Positions 8,899 to 17,379 of a DNA stretch of 64,000 nucleotides are shown here, piece by piece (within the stretch, counting starts at the first letter, position 1; each line of letters opens with the position of its first letter). The stretch is from the NCBI GenBank assembly GCA_964614535.1, contig CAZTOZ010000023.1, forward strand, positions 62,001 through 126,000, in the 5' to 3' direction. The DNA is from JALSHZ01 sp964614535 (lineage in GTDB: Bacteria > Pseudomonadota > Gammaproteobacteria > UWMA-0217). The notes beneath the pieces are model-generated. The model did no database searches. It was not told where the DNA came from and saw only the letters and a program-made list of their open reading frames with translations. The position numbers were made by a program, and so were the translations under genes.

Positions 8899-10808
8899 CA
8901 CTGACGCGCGACGAACACGATCTGCTCTGGCTCGATCTCGACGTGGCCGGCAAGTCGGTCAACGTTCTGTCGCCAGCGGTGCTCGACGAGATCGGGGCCG
9001 CCTGTGAAGAGATCCACCGCTCGGGCGCGGCGGGGTTGGTGATCCACTCGTCGAAGCCCAGCGGGTTCGTCGCCGGCGCCGACATCGGTCACTTTCGTGA
9101 TGTCCGCGACCAACGCCAGGCACTGGCGTTCATCTTGCGTGGTCAGGAGATCTTCGCGCAATACGAGCGCCTGCCGATGCCGACGCTGGTCATCGTCCAC
9201 GGTTTCTGCCTCGGTGGCGGCCTGGAGTGGGCGCTGGCCTGCGATTACCGTATCGCCTGCGATGCGCCCCGGACCCGGATCGGCCTGCCCGAAGTGAAGC
9301 TGGGGATCCATCCGGGCTTCGGCGGCAGCGTGCGCTCGATCCGTCTGCTCGGTGTGCTGCCGGCGATGAATCTGATGCTGACCGGCCGCGCCGTCGGGGG
9401 ACATCAGGCGAAGAAACTGGGCCTGGTCGATGAGTCTCTGCCCGAACGCTCGCTGCACAACGCCGCGCGTTCGATATTGCGGCGGCGGCCACCACGGCGG
9501 AAGGCGCCGTGGTACGGGGGGCTGCTCGAATCGTCACCGTTGCGGCCGCTGGTGGCCGGGGCACTGCGCCGGCAAGTGGGAAAGAAGGCCGATCCCCGCC
9601 ACTACCCGGCACCCTATGCGCTGATCGACCTGTGGGCACGGCACGGCAGTCACGACCCGGCGATGTATCGGGCGGAGGCAGAATCGGTCGCGCGGCTGAT
9701 CGTCGGCGAGACGGCGAAAAACCTGGTGCGGGTGTTTTTTCTGCAGGAGCGTCTGAAGGGGCTGGGCGACCGGTCGCTCACCCAACCGCGCCACGTCCAT
9801 GTGGTTGGCGCGGGGGTGATGGGGGGCGACATCGCTGCCTGGTGCGTGATGCAGGGGATGACGGTGACGCTCCAGGACACTCGGGAGGAAGCACTGGCGC
9901 GGGCGGTCGGCCGGGCGGCCGGGCAGTTCGGCAAGCGCTATCGTCACGACCGTTTCGCACGGCAGCGGGCCATCGACCGGCTGGTGCCGGATCGTGAGGG
10001 GTGGGGCATCGCCAGGGCCGACCTGGTGATCGAGGCGGTGTTCGAGGATCTGGCGGTCAAACAGTCGATCTTTCGCGAGGTGGAGGCGCGGGCGCGGGAC
10101 GATGCGATTCTCGCCACCAACACCTCCAGCATTCCGCTGGCGGAGATCGCCGCGGTGATGGAGCGGCCGGAGCGGCTGGTCGGGCTCCATTTCTTCAATC
10201 CGGTGGCGAAGATGCCGCTGGTGGAGGTGGTCTTCGATCCCGACTCGACCAGCGCCACCGAGCGTGCCCGCGCCGCCTCGGTGACGCGCCATCTCCACAA
10301 GCTGCCGCTGCCGGTGAAGAGCGCGCCCGGGTTCCTCGTCAACCGGATTCTGATGCCCTATCTGATGGAAGCGGTCGAATGCCACGAGGAGGGCATTCCG
10401 GCCGTCGTCATCGACCGGGCCGCCACCGACTGGGGCATGCCGATGGGACCGTTGGCGCTGGCCGACACGGTCGGCTTGGACATCTGCCAGCATGTCGGGC
10501 GGATTCTCGGGGAAAAGATGGGGCTAGAGGTGCCCGATCGGCTCGATGCCATGGTGGCGAAAGGTTGGCTCGGAAAGAAATCGGGGCAGGGGTTCTACCT
10601 CTACCGCAACGGCAAGGCGGTGCCGCGTGAAAAAGGCGACTGGGACGGTGATCGGGAGCTGCTGCAACAGCGGCTGATCGGGCGCCTCGTCGATGAGGCG
10701 CGGCGATGCCTCGACGAGGGCATCGTCGAGGATGCCGACCTTCTCGATGCCGGGCTGATCTTCGGCACCGGCTATGCGCCGTTCCGCGGGGGCCTGAAGC
10801 TCGGTTGA
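8877..10808 (+). CDS. FadB/FadJ-like enoyl-CoA hydratase / 3-hydroxyacyl-CoA dehydrogenase
   Basis: This 643-residue bifunctional enzyme has an N-terminal crotonase domain (residues 1 to about 190, with the oxyanion stretch SGFVAGADIGHF and LGGGLEWALACDYR), a linker, an NAD-binding domain (VHVVGAGVMGGDIAAW, about residue 305), then the 3-hydroxyacyl-CoA dehydrogenase C-terminal domain (GFLVNRILMPYLMEAVE, about residue 485) and a shortened second copy ending GTGYAPFRGGLKLG. It is about 70-90 residues shorter than FadB or FadJ, mainly in the linker and tail. Its start overlaps the thiolase gene, which is the usual partner. Confidence 0.92.
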   Translation: MGDYEHLTLTRDEHDLLWLDLDVAGKSVNVLSPAVLDEIGAACEEIHRSGAAGLVIHSSKPSGFVAGADIGHFRDVRDQRQALAFILRGQEIFAQYERLPMPTLVIVHGFCLGGGLEWALACDYRIACDAPRTRIGLPEVKLGIHPGFGGSVRSIRLLGVLPAMNLMLTGRAVGGHQAKKLGLVDESLPERSLHNAARSILRRRPPRRKAPWYGGLLESSPLRPLVAGALRRQVGKKADPRHYPAPYALIDLWARHGSHDPAMYRAEAESVARLIVGETAKNLVRVFFLQERLKGLGDRSLTQPRHVHVVGAGVMGGDIAAWCVMQGMTVTLQDTREEALARAVGRAAGQFGKRYRHDRFARQRAIDRLVPDREGWGIARADLVIEAVFEDLAVKQSIFREVEARARDDAILATNTSSIPLAEIAAVMERPERLVGLHFFNPVAKMPLVEVVFDPDSTSATERARAASVTRHLHKLPLPVKSAPGFLVNRILMPYLMEAVECHEEGIPAVVIDRAATDWGMPMGPLALADTVGLDICQHVGRILGEKMGLEVPDRLDAMVAKGWLGKKSGQGFYLYRNGKAVPREKGDWDGDRELLQQRLIGRLVDEARRCLDEGIVEDADLLDAGLIFGTGYAPFRGGLKLG

Positions 10809-10911
10809 GGAATCATGACGAGCCCGGCTTTCGGGCCGGGGGAAACTTTCTGTCACATCGTTTGTCGAAAGGTCTCGATGCATTCTCAGATGGAAGGAGT
10901 CAACGCCCCAG

Positions 10912-12132
10912 ATGCCAGGGATCGACCGACCGACACTTCGTTGCCACGCCCACCTCCAGGAGGTCGAGTGCCTCTGGCGGAGGCTGGAAGCGGCCGGCGG
11001 GGCGCCGACGGTCTATCAATCGTGGCCCTGGGTGGCCGGTTGGCATCGCAGCCTCGGTAACGGATGCGGTTCGCGGTTGGCGCTGGTCACCGTGTCCGAC
11101 GGTGAGCGGCCGCTGGCGCTGCTGCCTTTGTCCATCCGCCGCGAAAAGGGGTTGCGGATCCTCTCCTGGCTGGGCGACCGCCATTTCAACTACCCCGGCC
11201 CTCTGTTCGATCCCTCGTTTCTCGGTTCGCTCGACGAGACCCGCTTTCGCGCGCTGTGGCGACGCATCGATGCGGTATTGCCGCGCCACGACGTCGTCTG
11301 GTTCAACAGCCAGTTGCCATCGGTGGGCGGGGCCGTGTCCCCGTGGCAGTGGCTGGATCGTCGTCCCGCGCCCAACTCGGCCCACCGGCTCGCCTTCGCG
11401 CACCACGACTGGCCCCGGCTGCTGGCGGAGCTGCGTGGCAAGAAGACACGCAAGCGAATGCGCAACGAGGAGAGCCGGCTGTCACGCGAAGGCGAGGTGG
11501 CCTTCGAGGTGGTCGACGATGCCGACCGCCTGGCGGAAGCGCTCGATGCGCTGTTTGTGCAGCGCAATGCCCGTTTTCGAGCCCTTGGCATCCCGGTCGA
11601 GTCACGTCTCGACGACTACCGCCGCTTCTATCTCGGCCTGTTGCGGGCGTCGGTGGCGGGCGAGACGGCTCCCGATCGCTATTACCTGCTGCGTCTGACC
11701 CTCGATGGTGAGATGCTGGCGGCGCTGTTGGTCGCCGAGAAGGAGGGCATCGCCTATCCGCTGATCAATTCGATGACGTTGTCGCGCTACAGCCGATGGT
11801 CCCCCGGCGACTATCTGTTGCGCCACCTGATTCGGGATGCCTGTGACCGGAAACTCCAGGCCATCGATTTCGGCCTCGCCGAGGACAGCAATTACAAGAC
11901 GGCCTGGTGCAACCAGCGGATGGAAACCTACGAGACGATTCGCGGTCGAACGCTGCAGGGGCAGTTGGCCGCGGCGCTGATCACGGTGCGGACCGCCGCC
12001 GCCCGAAAGATCAAGCACTCCCCGCGGGCCTTCGCCTGCTACCGCTTCTTCCGTTCCCTGAGGAGCGAAGGATTGAGAAATCATGACTGGAAATACGATT
12101 TTCAAAGACTTTTCCGCGCAACGGGCGGCTGA
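10912..12132 (+). CDS. GNAT/FemAB-like acyltransferase (BioF2/CelD-type domain)
   Basis: A 406-residue protein of the GNAT superfamily branch often labelled CelD or BioF2-like (Pfam Acetyltransf_6 type). The first half holds the degenerate N-terminal copy (YQSWPWVAGWHRSLG), and the second half holds the acyl-CoA-binding copy ending in the family signature AIDFGLAEDSNYKTAWC. Relatives transfer acyl or aminoacyl groups in envelope polysaccharide or secondary pathways; the substrate here is unknown. AAGGAG lies about 12 bases before the ATG, a little far. The 3' end overlaps the next gene by 50 bases, so both proteins are probably made together. Confidence 0.7.
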   Translation: MPGIDRPTLRCHAHLQEVECLWRRLEAAGGAPTVYQSWPWVAGWHRSLGNGCGSRLALVTVSDGERPLALLPLSIRREKGLRILSWLGDRHFNYPGPLFDPSFLGSLDETRFRALWRRIDAVLPRHDVVWFNSQLPSVGGAVSPWQWLDRRPAPNSAHRLAFAHHDWPRLLAELRGKKTRKRMRNEESRLSREGEVAFEVVDDADRLAEALDALFVQRNARFRALGIPVESRLDDYRRFYLGLLRASVAGETAPDRYYLLRLTLDGEMLAALLVAEKEGIAYPLINSMTLSRYSRWSPGDYLLRHLIRDACDRKLQAIDFGLAEDSNYKTAWCNQRMETYETIRGRTLQGQLAAALITVRTAAARKIKHSPRAFACYRFFRSLRSEGLRNHDWKYDFQRLFRATGG

Positions 12133-13027
12133 TTTCCGTAATGGCACGATGGTCGTACACCATCGTCTGCCGGAGATGGAGATGTTCTCCGACGCGGCGC
12201 TGGCAAGACTGATCGAGACCCATCCTGACGAGTTGTCGATGGTCTATGCGATGCCGAAGGATGCGGTCGGATACACTGGTTTCCGTGAGGGGGACCTGCG
12301 CGGCTCGACGGGCGCCGATGTCCTCGAGGCGGTGCGCAATGGTCAGCTCTGGGTGCAGCTGCTGCGCCTGAACAAGGTCCATCCGGCGTTTGCCGATCTG
12401 GAGCGGCGGATCATCGGTGAGTGGAAGCGCCAGGTGAGGGAGTTCCGGGTCTTCGGTTGCCGGCTGTCGTTGCTGATTTCATCACCATCGATCCACGTCT
12501 CCTACCACGCCGACATACCGCGCAATGCGCTGTGGCAGATTCGTGGCGGCAAGAAGGTCTACGTCTATCCGGCTCGGGAGCCGTTCCTCTCGGAGGAGGC
12601 GCTGGAAGGGGTTTTCCTTGGCGAGACCCAGGAGGCGATTCCCTATGATCCGGCCTTCGATGCCGAGGCCCAGGTGGTCGATCTGCGTCCCGGGATGATG
12701 GTGACCTGGCCGATCAACGGCCCGCACCGGATCGTCAACGATCCCGAGTTGAGCGTGTCGATGGTGATGGAGTATTTCCAGCCCATTGCCTGGAAGCGCT
12801 ATGCCGTCTATTACACCAATGCCGTGATGCGCCGCCGTTTCGGACGGCCGGCGCGTTCCAATGCGACCTCGGGCCCGGTGATGTGGGGCAAGGCGCTGGC
12901 CAGTACTGCGTTCAAACTGGCCAAGGTGCAGAAACGCTATCGTCACCAGCGCTATCTGACGTTCCGGATCGACCCGGGGTCGGCCACCGGTTTTGCCGAC
13001 ATCCCGAAGACGGTCCGGGACTTCTGA
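12083..13027 (+). CDS. JmjC/cupin-like Fe(II)/2-oxoglutarate oxygenase candidate
   Basis: The 314-residue sequence has a cupin-8/JmjC-like core. YHADIPRNALWQIRGGKKVYV carries a candidate HxD metal pair (H142, D144), and NGPHRIVND carries the distal histidine H215, the spacing expected for a 2-His-1-carboxylate site. Members hydroxylate proteins, peptides or small molecules; nothing here fixes the target. The chosen ATG gives a 50-base overlap with the acyltransferase gene; a later ATG at codon 23 would shorten it. The tail (about residues 240-314) is basic. The pair with an acyltransferase suggests two-step tailoring of one substrate. Confidence 0.6.
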   Translation: MTGNTIFKDFSAQRAADFRNGTMVVHHRLPEMEMFSDAALARLIETHPDELSMVYAMPKDAVGYTGFREGDLRGSTGADVLEAVRNGQLWVQLLRLNKVHPAFADLERRIIGEWKRQVREFRVFGCRLSLLISSPSIHVSYHADIPRNALWQIRGGKKVYVYPAREPFLSEEALEGVFLGETQEAIPYDPAFDAEAQVVDLRPGMMVTWPINGPHRIVNDPELSVSMVMEYFQPIAWKRYAVYYTNAVMRRRFGRPARSNATSGPVMWGKALASTAFKLAKVQKRYRHQRYLTFRIDPGSATGFADIPKTVRDF

Positions 13028-13098
13028 CGCCATGGCGTTGTCGCCACGGCGCGGTCGTGGCAGGCTCTGACCTCTTCCTGGCGGAAAGGGGGCCACCG

Positions 13099-13626
13099 AT
13101 GCTCGACAATGCCGGCGGATCACACCGCCTCGTGATCGCGGCCGATCCCGACTGGCTGCCCGCGGATCGTGACGCCTTCATCGTGGCATTGACCGAGCGG
13201 GGGTTGTTCGGCAGCCACTGGCGCGACGGCCGCTACCGGGTCGGCCGCCGCTTCATGCAGGAGATCGTCTTCGTTGGCTGTTCTCCCTTTCTGCGGGTCG
13301 AGCCGCGCGATGATCTCGATTTCTGTCATCTCCAGTTGTCGCTCGCGGCGACGCCCCGGTTCGTCCGCTCGGCCGAGGCGGGCGTTCCACGCTGCCCCGA
13401 CTGCGGTCAGCCGTTGACGAGCACGGCGGAACCACTGTACTGCGACCACTGCCAACGGCCGTTGCATCCGGCACAGTGCCGCTGGCGCCGAGGACGCACG
13501 ATCTGGAGTCGCTGCTGGATCAGCGTCTGGACGTTGCAGAAAGGCGATGCCTGGCCCGCCGAGCCGCTGCTCGCCTTTTTGCAGCGCCAGTCGGAGGGGC
13601 GCCCTTGGAAAACCGCGTTCCTGTGA
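13099..13626 (+). CDS. Hypothetical protein with two CxxC zinc-ribbon-like knuckles
   Basis: A 175-residue protein of unknown family. The N-terminal 100 residues are alpha/beta-like; then CPDC and CDHC, separated by 17 residues, form a probable zinc ribbon (about residues 101-125), with two more cysteines following. The ATG at 13099 follows GGAAAGGGGGCC, a usable ribosome site. It lies 71 bases after the JmjC-like gene on the same strand and 13 bases before the DUF2905 gene, so it may end the same operon. I do not recognise a function. Confidence 0.6.
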   Translation: MLDNAGGSHRLVIAADPDWLPADRDAFIVALTERGLFGSHWRDGRYRVGRRFMQEIVFVGCSPFLRVEPRDDLDFCHLQLSLAATPRFVRSAEAGVPRCPDCGQPLTSTAEPLYCDHCQRPLHPAQCRWRRGRTIWSRCWISVWTLQKGDAWPAEPLLAFLQRQSEGRPWKTAFL

Positions 13627-13639
13627 CCATACTGCCGGC

Positions 13640-13840
13640 ATGCAGAAGACACTGATTATCATCGGCATCGCCGTCGTTGCGTTGGGGCTGTTGTGGCCGT
13701 GGCTGTCGAAGTTGCCGCTGGGCCGCTTGCCGGGCGACATCGTCATCGACCGTCCGGGGATGAAGCTCTATTTTCCGGTGACGACATCGATCGTCGTCAG
13801 TATCGTCGTTTCGCTGCTTCTCTGGCTCTTCCGCCGGTAA
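13640..13840 (+). CDS. DUF2905 family small membrane protein
   Basis: A 66-residue protein with two membrane helices (residues 4-20 and 46-63) around a short conserved loop, LGRLPGDIVIDRPGMKLYFP. The LPGDI stretch followed by a second helix is the hallmark of the widespread DUF2905 family, whose function is unknown. The ATG at 13640 is 13 bases after the preceding stop codon. The length matches the family norm of about 65-75 residues. Confidence 0.85.
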   Translation: MQKTLIIIGIAVVALGLLWPWLSKLPLGRLPGDIVIDRPGMKLYFPVTTSIVVSIVVSLLLWLFRR

Positions 13841-13922
13841 CACTTTTTCATTTTTGCGAAAAGCCGGGCGATGCGGTCTAATTGACGGGTAACGCTCGTC
13901 AACCAGACTCCCGGAGGAGATC

Positions 13923-14246
13923 ATGAAAGTCGTAATGAAAAAGTCGGATGCCAAGGAGCCTTTTTCCTGGACGTTCCAGGACGATGGCAAGTCGATACTT
14001 CGCAGCGAGAATTACAAGGAGAAACGCAGCGCGGTCAATGGCATCGAATCGGTCAAGAAAAATTGTGACAACGATGCCCGCTACGAGCTGAAGACCTCCA
14101 GCAACGGCAAGTTCTTTTTCAACCTGAAGGCGGCCAATGGACAGATCATCGGCACCTCGCCGATGTTTGCCAGCGACGCCGAGCGCCGGGCCGCCATCGA
14201 TGCCCTCAAGGCGAAGGCGGCCTCGGCCACCGTCGAGGAGGCCTGA
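13923..14246 (+). CDS. YegP family protein (two DUF1508 repeats)
   Basis: A 107-residue soluble protein built from two tandem DUF1508 units of about 50 residues. The second (YELKTSSNGKFFFNLKAANGQIIGTSPMF) shows the typical lysine-rich beta hairpin with 'F(N/K)LKA.NGQ.I..S..Y'-type spacing, and the first (FSWTFQDDGKSILRSENY) is more diverged. E. coli YegP has the same architecture; the role is unknown. A strong ribosome site (CGGAGGAG) sits seven bases before the ATG. It is alone, facing the convergent channel gene. Confidence 0.82.
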   Translation: MKVVMKKSDAKEPFSWTFQDDGKSILRSENYKEKRSAVNGIESVKKNCDNDARYELKTSSNGKFFFNLKAANGQIIGTSPMFASDAERRAAIDALKAKAASATVEEA

Positions 14247-14310
14247 GCACCGCGGCGGGAACCCTGCACGGGGCGCCGGGGATGTCGACGGACGCTGTTT
14301 TTCCTTCGGG

Positions 14311-16053
14311 CTAGCGCTCGTCGGCGGGCGCGGCGGACTCCTGCTGCTGACGTTTTCTTAGCCACTTCCACAGCATCCCGCTGGGGTGTTCCTCTCCGGT
14401 GAGGACGTACATCAGCACGTCGTAGTTGCGTCCGTTCCACTCCATCTGGCGTTGGGCGACGCTACGCCCGCAGAACAGCAGGCGGTCGTTGCGCTCCAGT
14501 TTGAAATTGTCCGGCGGCAACAGAATGTCCTCGTAGCCGCGTTTGACCAGCAGGGGGACGCACGGCAGCACGTCGTCACGATTGCGTGGGTCGCGGTAGA
14601 GATCACGGACGAAAAGCATGTGCCGACTGTCCCCGGCGACCGCATGGAAGGCGGGCATGTCCGCTTCGGTGATATCGACCTCCCAAACCTCCGGCACCAT
14701 GTCCCGCACCACGCCGCCGATGCGGGAGACCAGTTCGTTCGCCCAGGCGTTGTCGTGCTGCTGTGCCTTGTTGAGAAAATCCTCGATCAGCGGATTGCGG
14801 ATCAGCGCGAAGATCTTGTGGGCGATGACCGAGCCGCGCTGCATCACCAGGTCGATCTGCGCTTCGTCGAACAGCAGGTCGTTGCGGCGGCGGTTCTGCC
14901 GCGCAATCGTGAACAGTTTGGGGTTGAGTTCACGCGCGGTCATCAGGATCGAGAGGTTGTTGGCGTCGTTGTCGGTGCCGGCGACGATGCCGACGGCCTC
15001 GCGCACGCCGGCCTCGATCAGCGTTTCGGCTTCGGTGCCGTCGCCCTGTATCACTTTCTCCAGCGAGGTGTTGTCGTCGGCATCGATCAGTTCGGGGTTG
15101 GCCTCGATGATCACCGGGACGATCCCCTCCTCGATCAACTCGTCGTAGACGGCCTTGCCGAAACGGCCGTAGCTGCAGAGAATCCATTTGCCCTTCGGCG
15201 GGAACAGCGGCTCGTGGAGCTTTTCGTAGGGCACGCCGGTCATCCAGTCGTAGAGCAGGTACATCCCGGGGGAGTGGAAGGCCAGCGCCAGCTTCTTGGC
15301 GAAGGTCTGGAACGGGTCGATGATGCGGTTGTCACCGAACGAGGCGATGTTGCGCGCCACCGCCTCGTGTTCGGCGCGGACGATGATCGGCAGTTCGGGC
15401 CGGATCAGGTAGCCGGTCAGCGCGATCTTGAGATTCACCTGGTCGTCGTTGGTCAACGCGACGATGCCCCGGCATTTGGGATGGCGCAGGCCGGCGTCGA
15501 TGAGTGTCTGTGGCCGGGAGCTCTCGCCGATGATGCCCGGTACCTTGACGCCGTAATCGGTCAGTTCGAGCGAGTTGATGTTGTCTTCCGATTCATCGAC
15601 CACCACCGAGTGGATCCCCTCGTGGGCCAGCGCCTGGGCCAGTAACCGGCCGGTGTCGCCAAAGCCGCAGATCAGGTAGAACGGATCGGTGAGCGAGCGC
15701 ACGTGGCGAATGAAGGCGTTGCGTTTCATCAGCCGGCGAAAGGCCTGATCCTGCATGGTGTTGACCAGCGAGCCGATGCCGAACAACCAGGCGATGACGG
15801 TGGCGTAGATGCAGACGGTGGCCCAGAGGCGCTGCGGCACGGTGAAGGGGTAGGGGATCTCGCCGAAGCCGATGGTGGAGCCCATGAAGCTGACGAAGTA
15901 GAAGGCGTGGAAGAAGTCCATGTACCAGACGTTGCCCTGGTCGTCCTTGCCGGGAATCAGCACGAAGCCGAGAATCGAGACGGCATAGACGATGACCAGG
16001 ACGATCAGCGGCACGCGCAGGCGCCGCAGCAGCACATAGACGAGATTGGGCAT
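14311..16053 (-). CDS. Two-helix potassium channel with two RCK/TrkA-N domains
   Basis: In this 580-residue protein, a membrane helix at about 14-34, a pore helix, the filter STIGFGE (about 59-65) and a second helix at 77-98 form a 2TM ion-channel core. It is followed by two Rossmann RCK domains, beginning LICGFGDTGRLLAQAL (about 127) and WILCSYGRFGKAVYDEL (about 290). RCK domains bind nucleotides or ions and gate potassium channels. The filter differs from canonical TVGYGD/E by Ile, Phe and Glu. Its start codon overlaps the stop of the upstream membrane-protein gene, so the two are coupled. Confidence 0.85.
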   Translation of the reverse strand: MPNLVYVLLRRLRVPLIVLVIVYAVSILGFVLIPGKDDQGNVWYMDFFHAFYFVSFMGSTIGFGEIPYPFTVPQRLWATVCIYATVIAWLFGIGSLVNTMQDQAFRRLMKRNAFIRHVRSLTDPFYLICGFGDTGRLLAQALAHEGIHSVVVDESEDNINSLELTDYGVKVPGIIGESSRPQTLIDAGLRHPKCRGIVALTNDDQVNLKIALTGYLIRPELPIIVRAEHEAVARNIASFGDNRIIDPFQTFAKKLALAFHSPGMYLLYDWMTGVPYEKLHEPLFPPKGKWILCSYGRFGKAVYDELIEEGIVPVIIEANPELIDADDNTSLEKVIQGDGTEAETLIEAGVREAVGIVAGTDNDANNLSILMTARELNPKLFTIARQNRRRNDLLFDEAQIDLVMQRGSVIAHKIFALIRNPLIEDFLNKAQQHDNAWANELVSRIGGVVRDMVPEVWEVDITEADMPAFHAVAGDSRHMLFVRDLYRDPRNRDDVLPCVPLLVKRGYEDILLPPDNFKLERNDRLLFCGRSVAQRQMEWNGRNYDVLMYVLTGEEHPSGMLWKWLRKRQQQESAAPADER

Positions 16054-16460
16054 CAGCGCCGGACCGAGATCGTCTCTGCCACGAGCAATACCACGGAGAT
16101 GCCATTGGCCAGCAGTGCGCCGCCCGACAGCGATACCACGACGACCATCTGGCTGGGCGTGATCTCGGAGGCCGACAGGTATTCGGCGATGCCCCAGACC
16201 GCGGCGGCGGCAATCAGTTGCAGGTCGGCGACCAGGCTGGTGGCGAGGAAGACGGCGCCGATATGGGTGCTGTCGCCGAGCTTGAGAATGGTGGCGATGA
16301 CACTGACGACGATGGCGGCATAGAGTTCGAAGACGTTGTGGTGGGCCGGGTTGTCGATTTCACCGATGAAAAAGCCGAAGTTGATGGTCAATGCGAACAC
16401 GATGAAAAAGCCGAAGATCACTTTTTCCGGGTTCTGGATGCTGGCTCGGGATTCTGTCAT
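16053..16460 (-). CDS. Conserved four-helix membrane protein coupled to the channel gene
   Basis: A 135-residue hydrophobic protein with about four membrane helices (residues 13-32, 44-60, 68-92 and 105-130). It resembles an uncharacterised proteobacterial family (I believe DUF6394, from memory). The last base is shared with the channel start codon, a classic sign of cotranslation, so it is likely an accessory subunit or regulator of the channel; that is inference from position only. Confidence 0.65.
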   Translation of the reverse strand: MTESRASIQNPEKVIFGFFIVFALTINFGFFIGEIDNPAHHNVFELYAAIVVSVIATILKLGDSTHIGAVFLATSLVADLQLIAAAAVWGIAEYLSASEITPSQMVVVVSLSGGALLANGISVVLLVAETISVRR

Positions 16461-16583
16461 TGTTCTGGTCCGCGGATGCTGAGGGATGGCGCGCTATTTT
16501 ATCCCTATTGCTCCCGGAAAGCAGGCTCGCGCCGGAAAGGCGGCCGGAGCCCGCGCGTACATGCTGCGACTGCGGGATTGACC

Positions 16584-17375
16584 ATGGTGTCCGAGGATCG
16601 CAATTTCGATGATATCGCCGACAAGCTGACACGCAGGATCTACGGCAGCCTCAAGGGGGAGATCCGCCTGGCGGTGCTGGCGCGCGATCTGCTGCCGCTG
16701 GTCGATGCCGCCGGCCGGGAGCGGCCGCTGGAGATCCTCGATGCCGGTGGTGGCGTCGGCCAGTTCGGCGCCACACTGGCCGCGCGGGGGCATCGCATCG
16801 TCCACTGCGACATCTCGGCGCGGATGCTGGAGAAGGCGCGAGCGCACTATGCCGCCCAGGCACCCGCCGCCGAGGTCCGCTTCATCCATGGCCCGATGCA
16901 GTCGTTGGGTGCGTATGAGCTGCCGCCTTTCGATCTGATACTCTGTCATGCCGTGGTCGAGTGGCTGGCCGACCCGCGGGAGACGCTGGCGGCCCTGACG
17001 GGACGGTTGCGCCCCGGTGGACTGATGTCCACACTGTTTTACAATCGATACAGCCTGATGATGCTCTACCTGCTGCGGGGCCGTTTCGACAAGCTGACGT
17101 CGGAGCGGATCGCCGGTTGGGGCAACAGCCTGACCCCCACCAATCCCCAGGCGCCGGAGACGGTCTTCGGCTGGTTCGACGATTGGGGGTTCGAGACCGT
17201 TTGCCGCAGTGGCGTGCGCTGCTTTCACGACTATGTCCCTGCCAGGCGGCGGGAAGAATGGTCGCGGGAGGAGATCGTCGCGGCCGAACTGAAGGTGAGC
17301 AGGATCGAGGCATTCCGCTCGACGGCGCGCTATATCCATCTGCTGTCCAGGAAACCATCAACCGAGAACGGATGA
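16584..17375 (+). CDS. cmoM: tRNA 5-carboxymethoxyuridine methyltransferase CmoM
   Basis: This 263-residue SAM methyltransferase matches E. coli CmoM closely along its length: DRNFDDIADKLTRRIYGSLKG at the start, the SAM motif LDAGGGVGQFGATLAARGH, LILCHAVVEWLADPRE, LRPGGLMSTLFYN, and a tail VRCFHDYVP then STARYIHLLSRKP. CmoM methylates cmo5U34 to mcmo5U in the anticodon of certain tRNAs. I chose the ATG at 16584, which sets the conserved N terminus; the frame is open further upstream but without homology. It starts 123 bases after the divergent membrane-protein gene and ends four bases before the deacetylase gene. Confidence 0.92.
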   Translation: MVSEDRNFDDIADKLTRRIYGSLKGEIRLAVLARDLLPLVDAAGRERPLEILDAGGGVGQFGATLAARGHRIVHCDISARMLEKARAHYAAQAPAAEVRFIHGPMQSLGAYELPPFDLILCHAVVEWLADPRETLAALTGRLRPGGLMSTLFYNRYSLMMLYLLRGRFDKLTSERIAGWGNSLTPTNPQAPETVFGWFDDWGFETVCRSGVRCFHDYVPARRREEWSREEIVAAELKVSRIEAFRSTARYIHLLSRKPSTENG

Positions 17376-17379
17376 GCGA

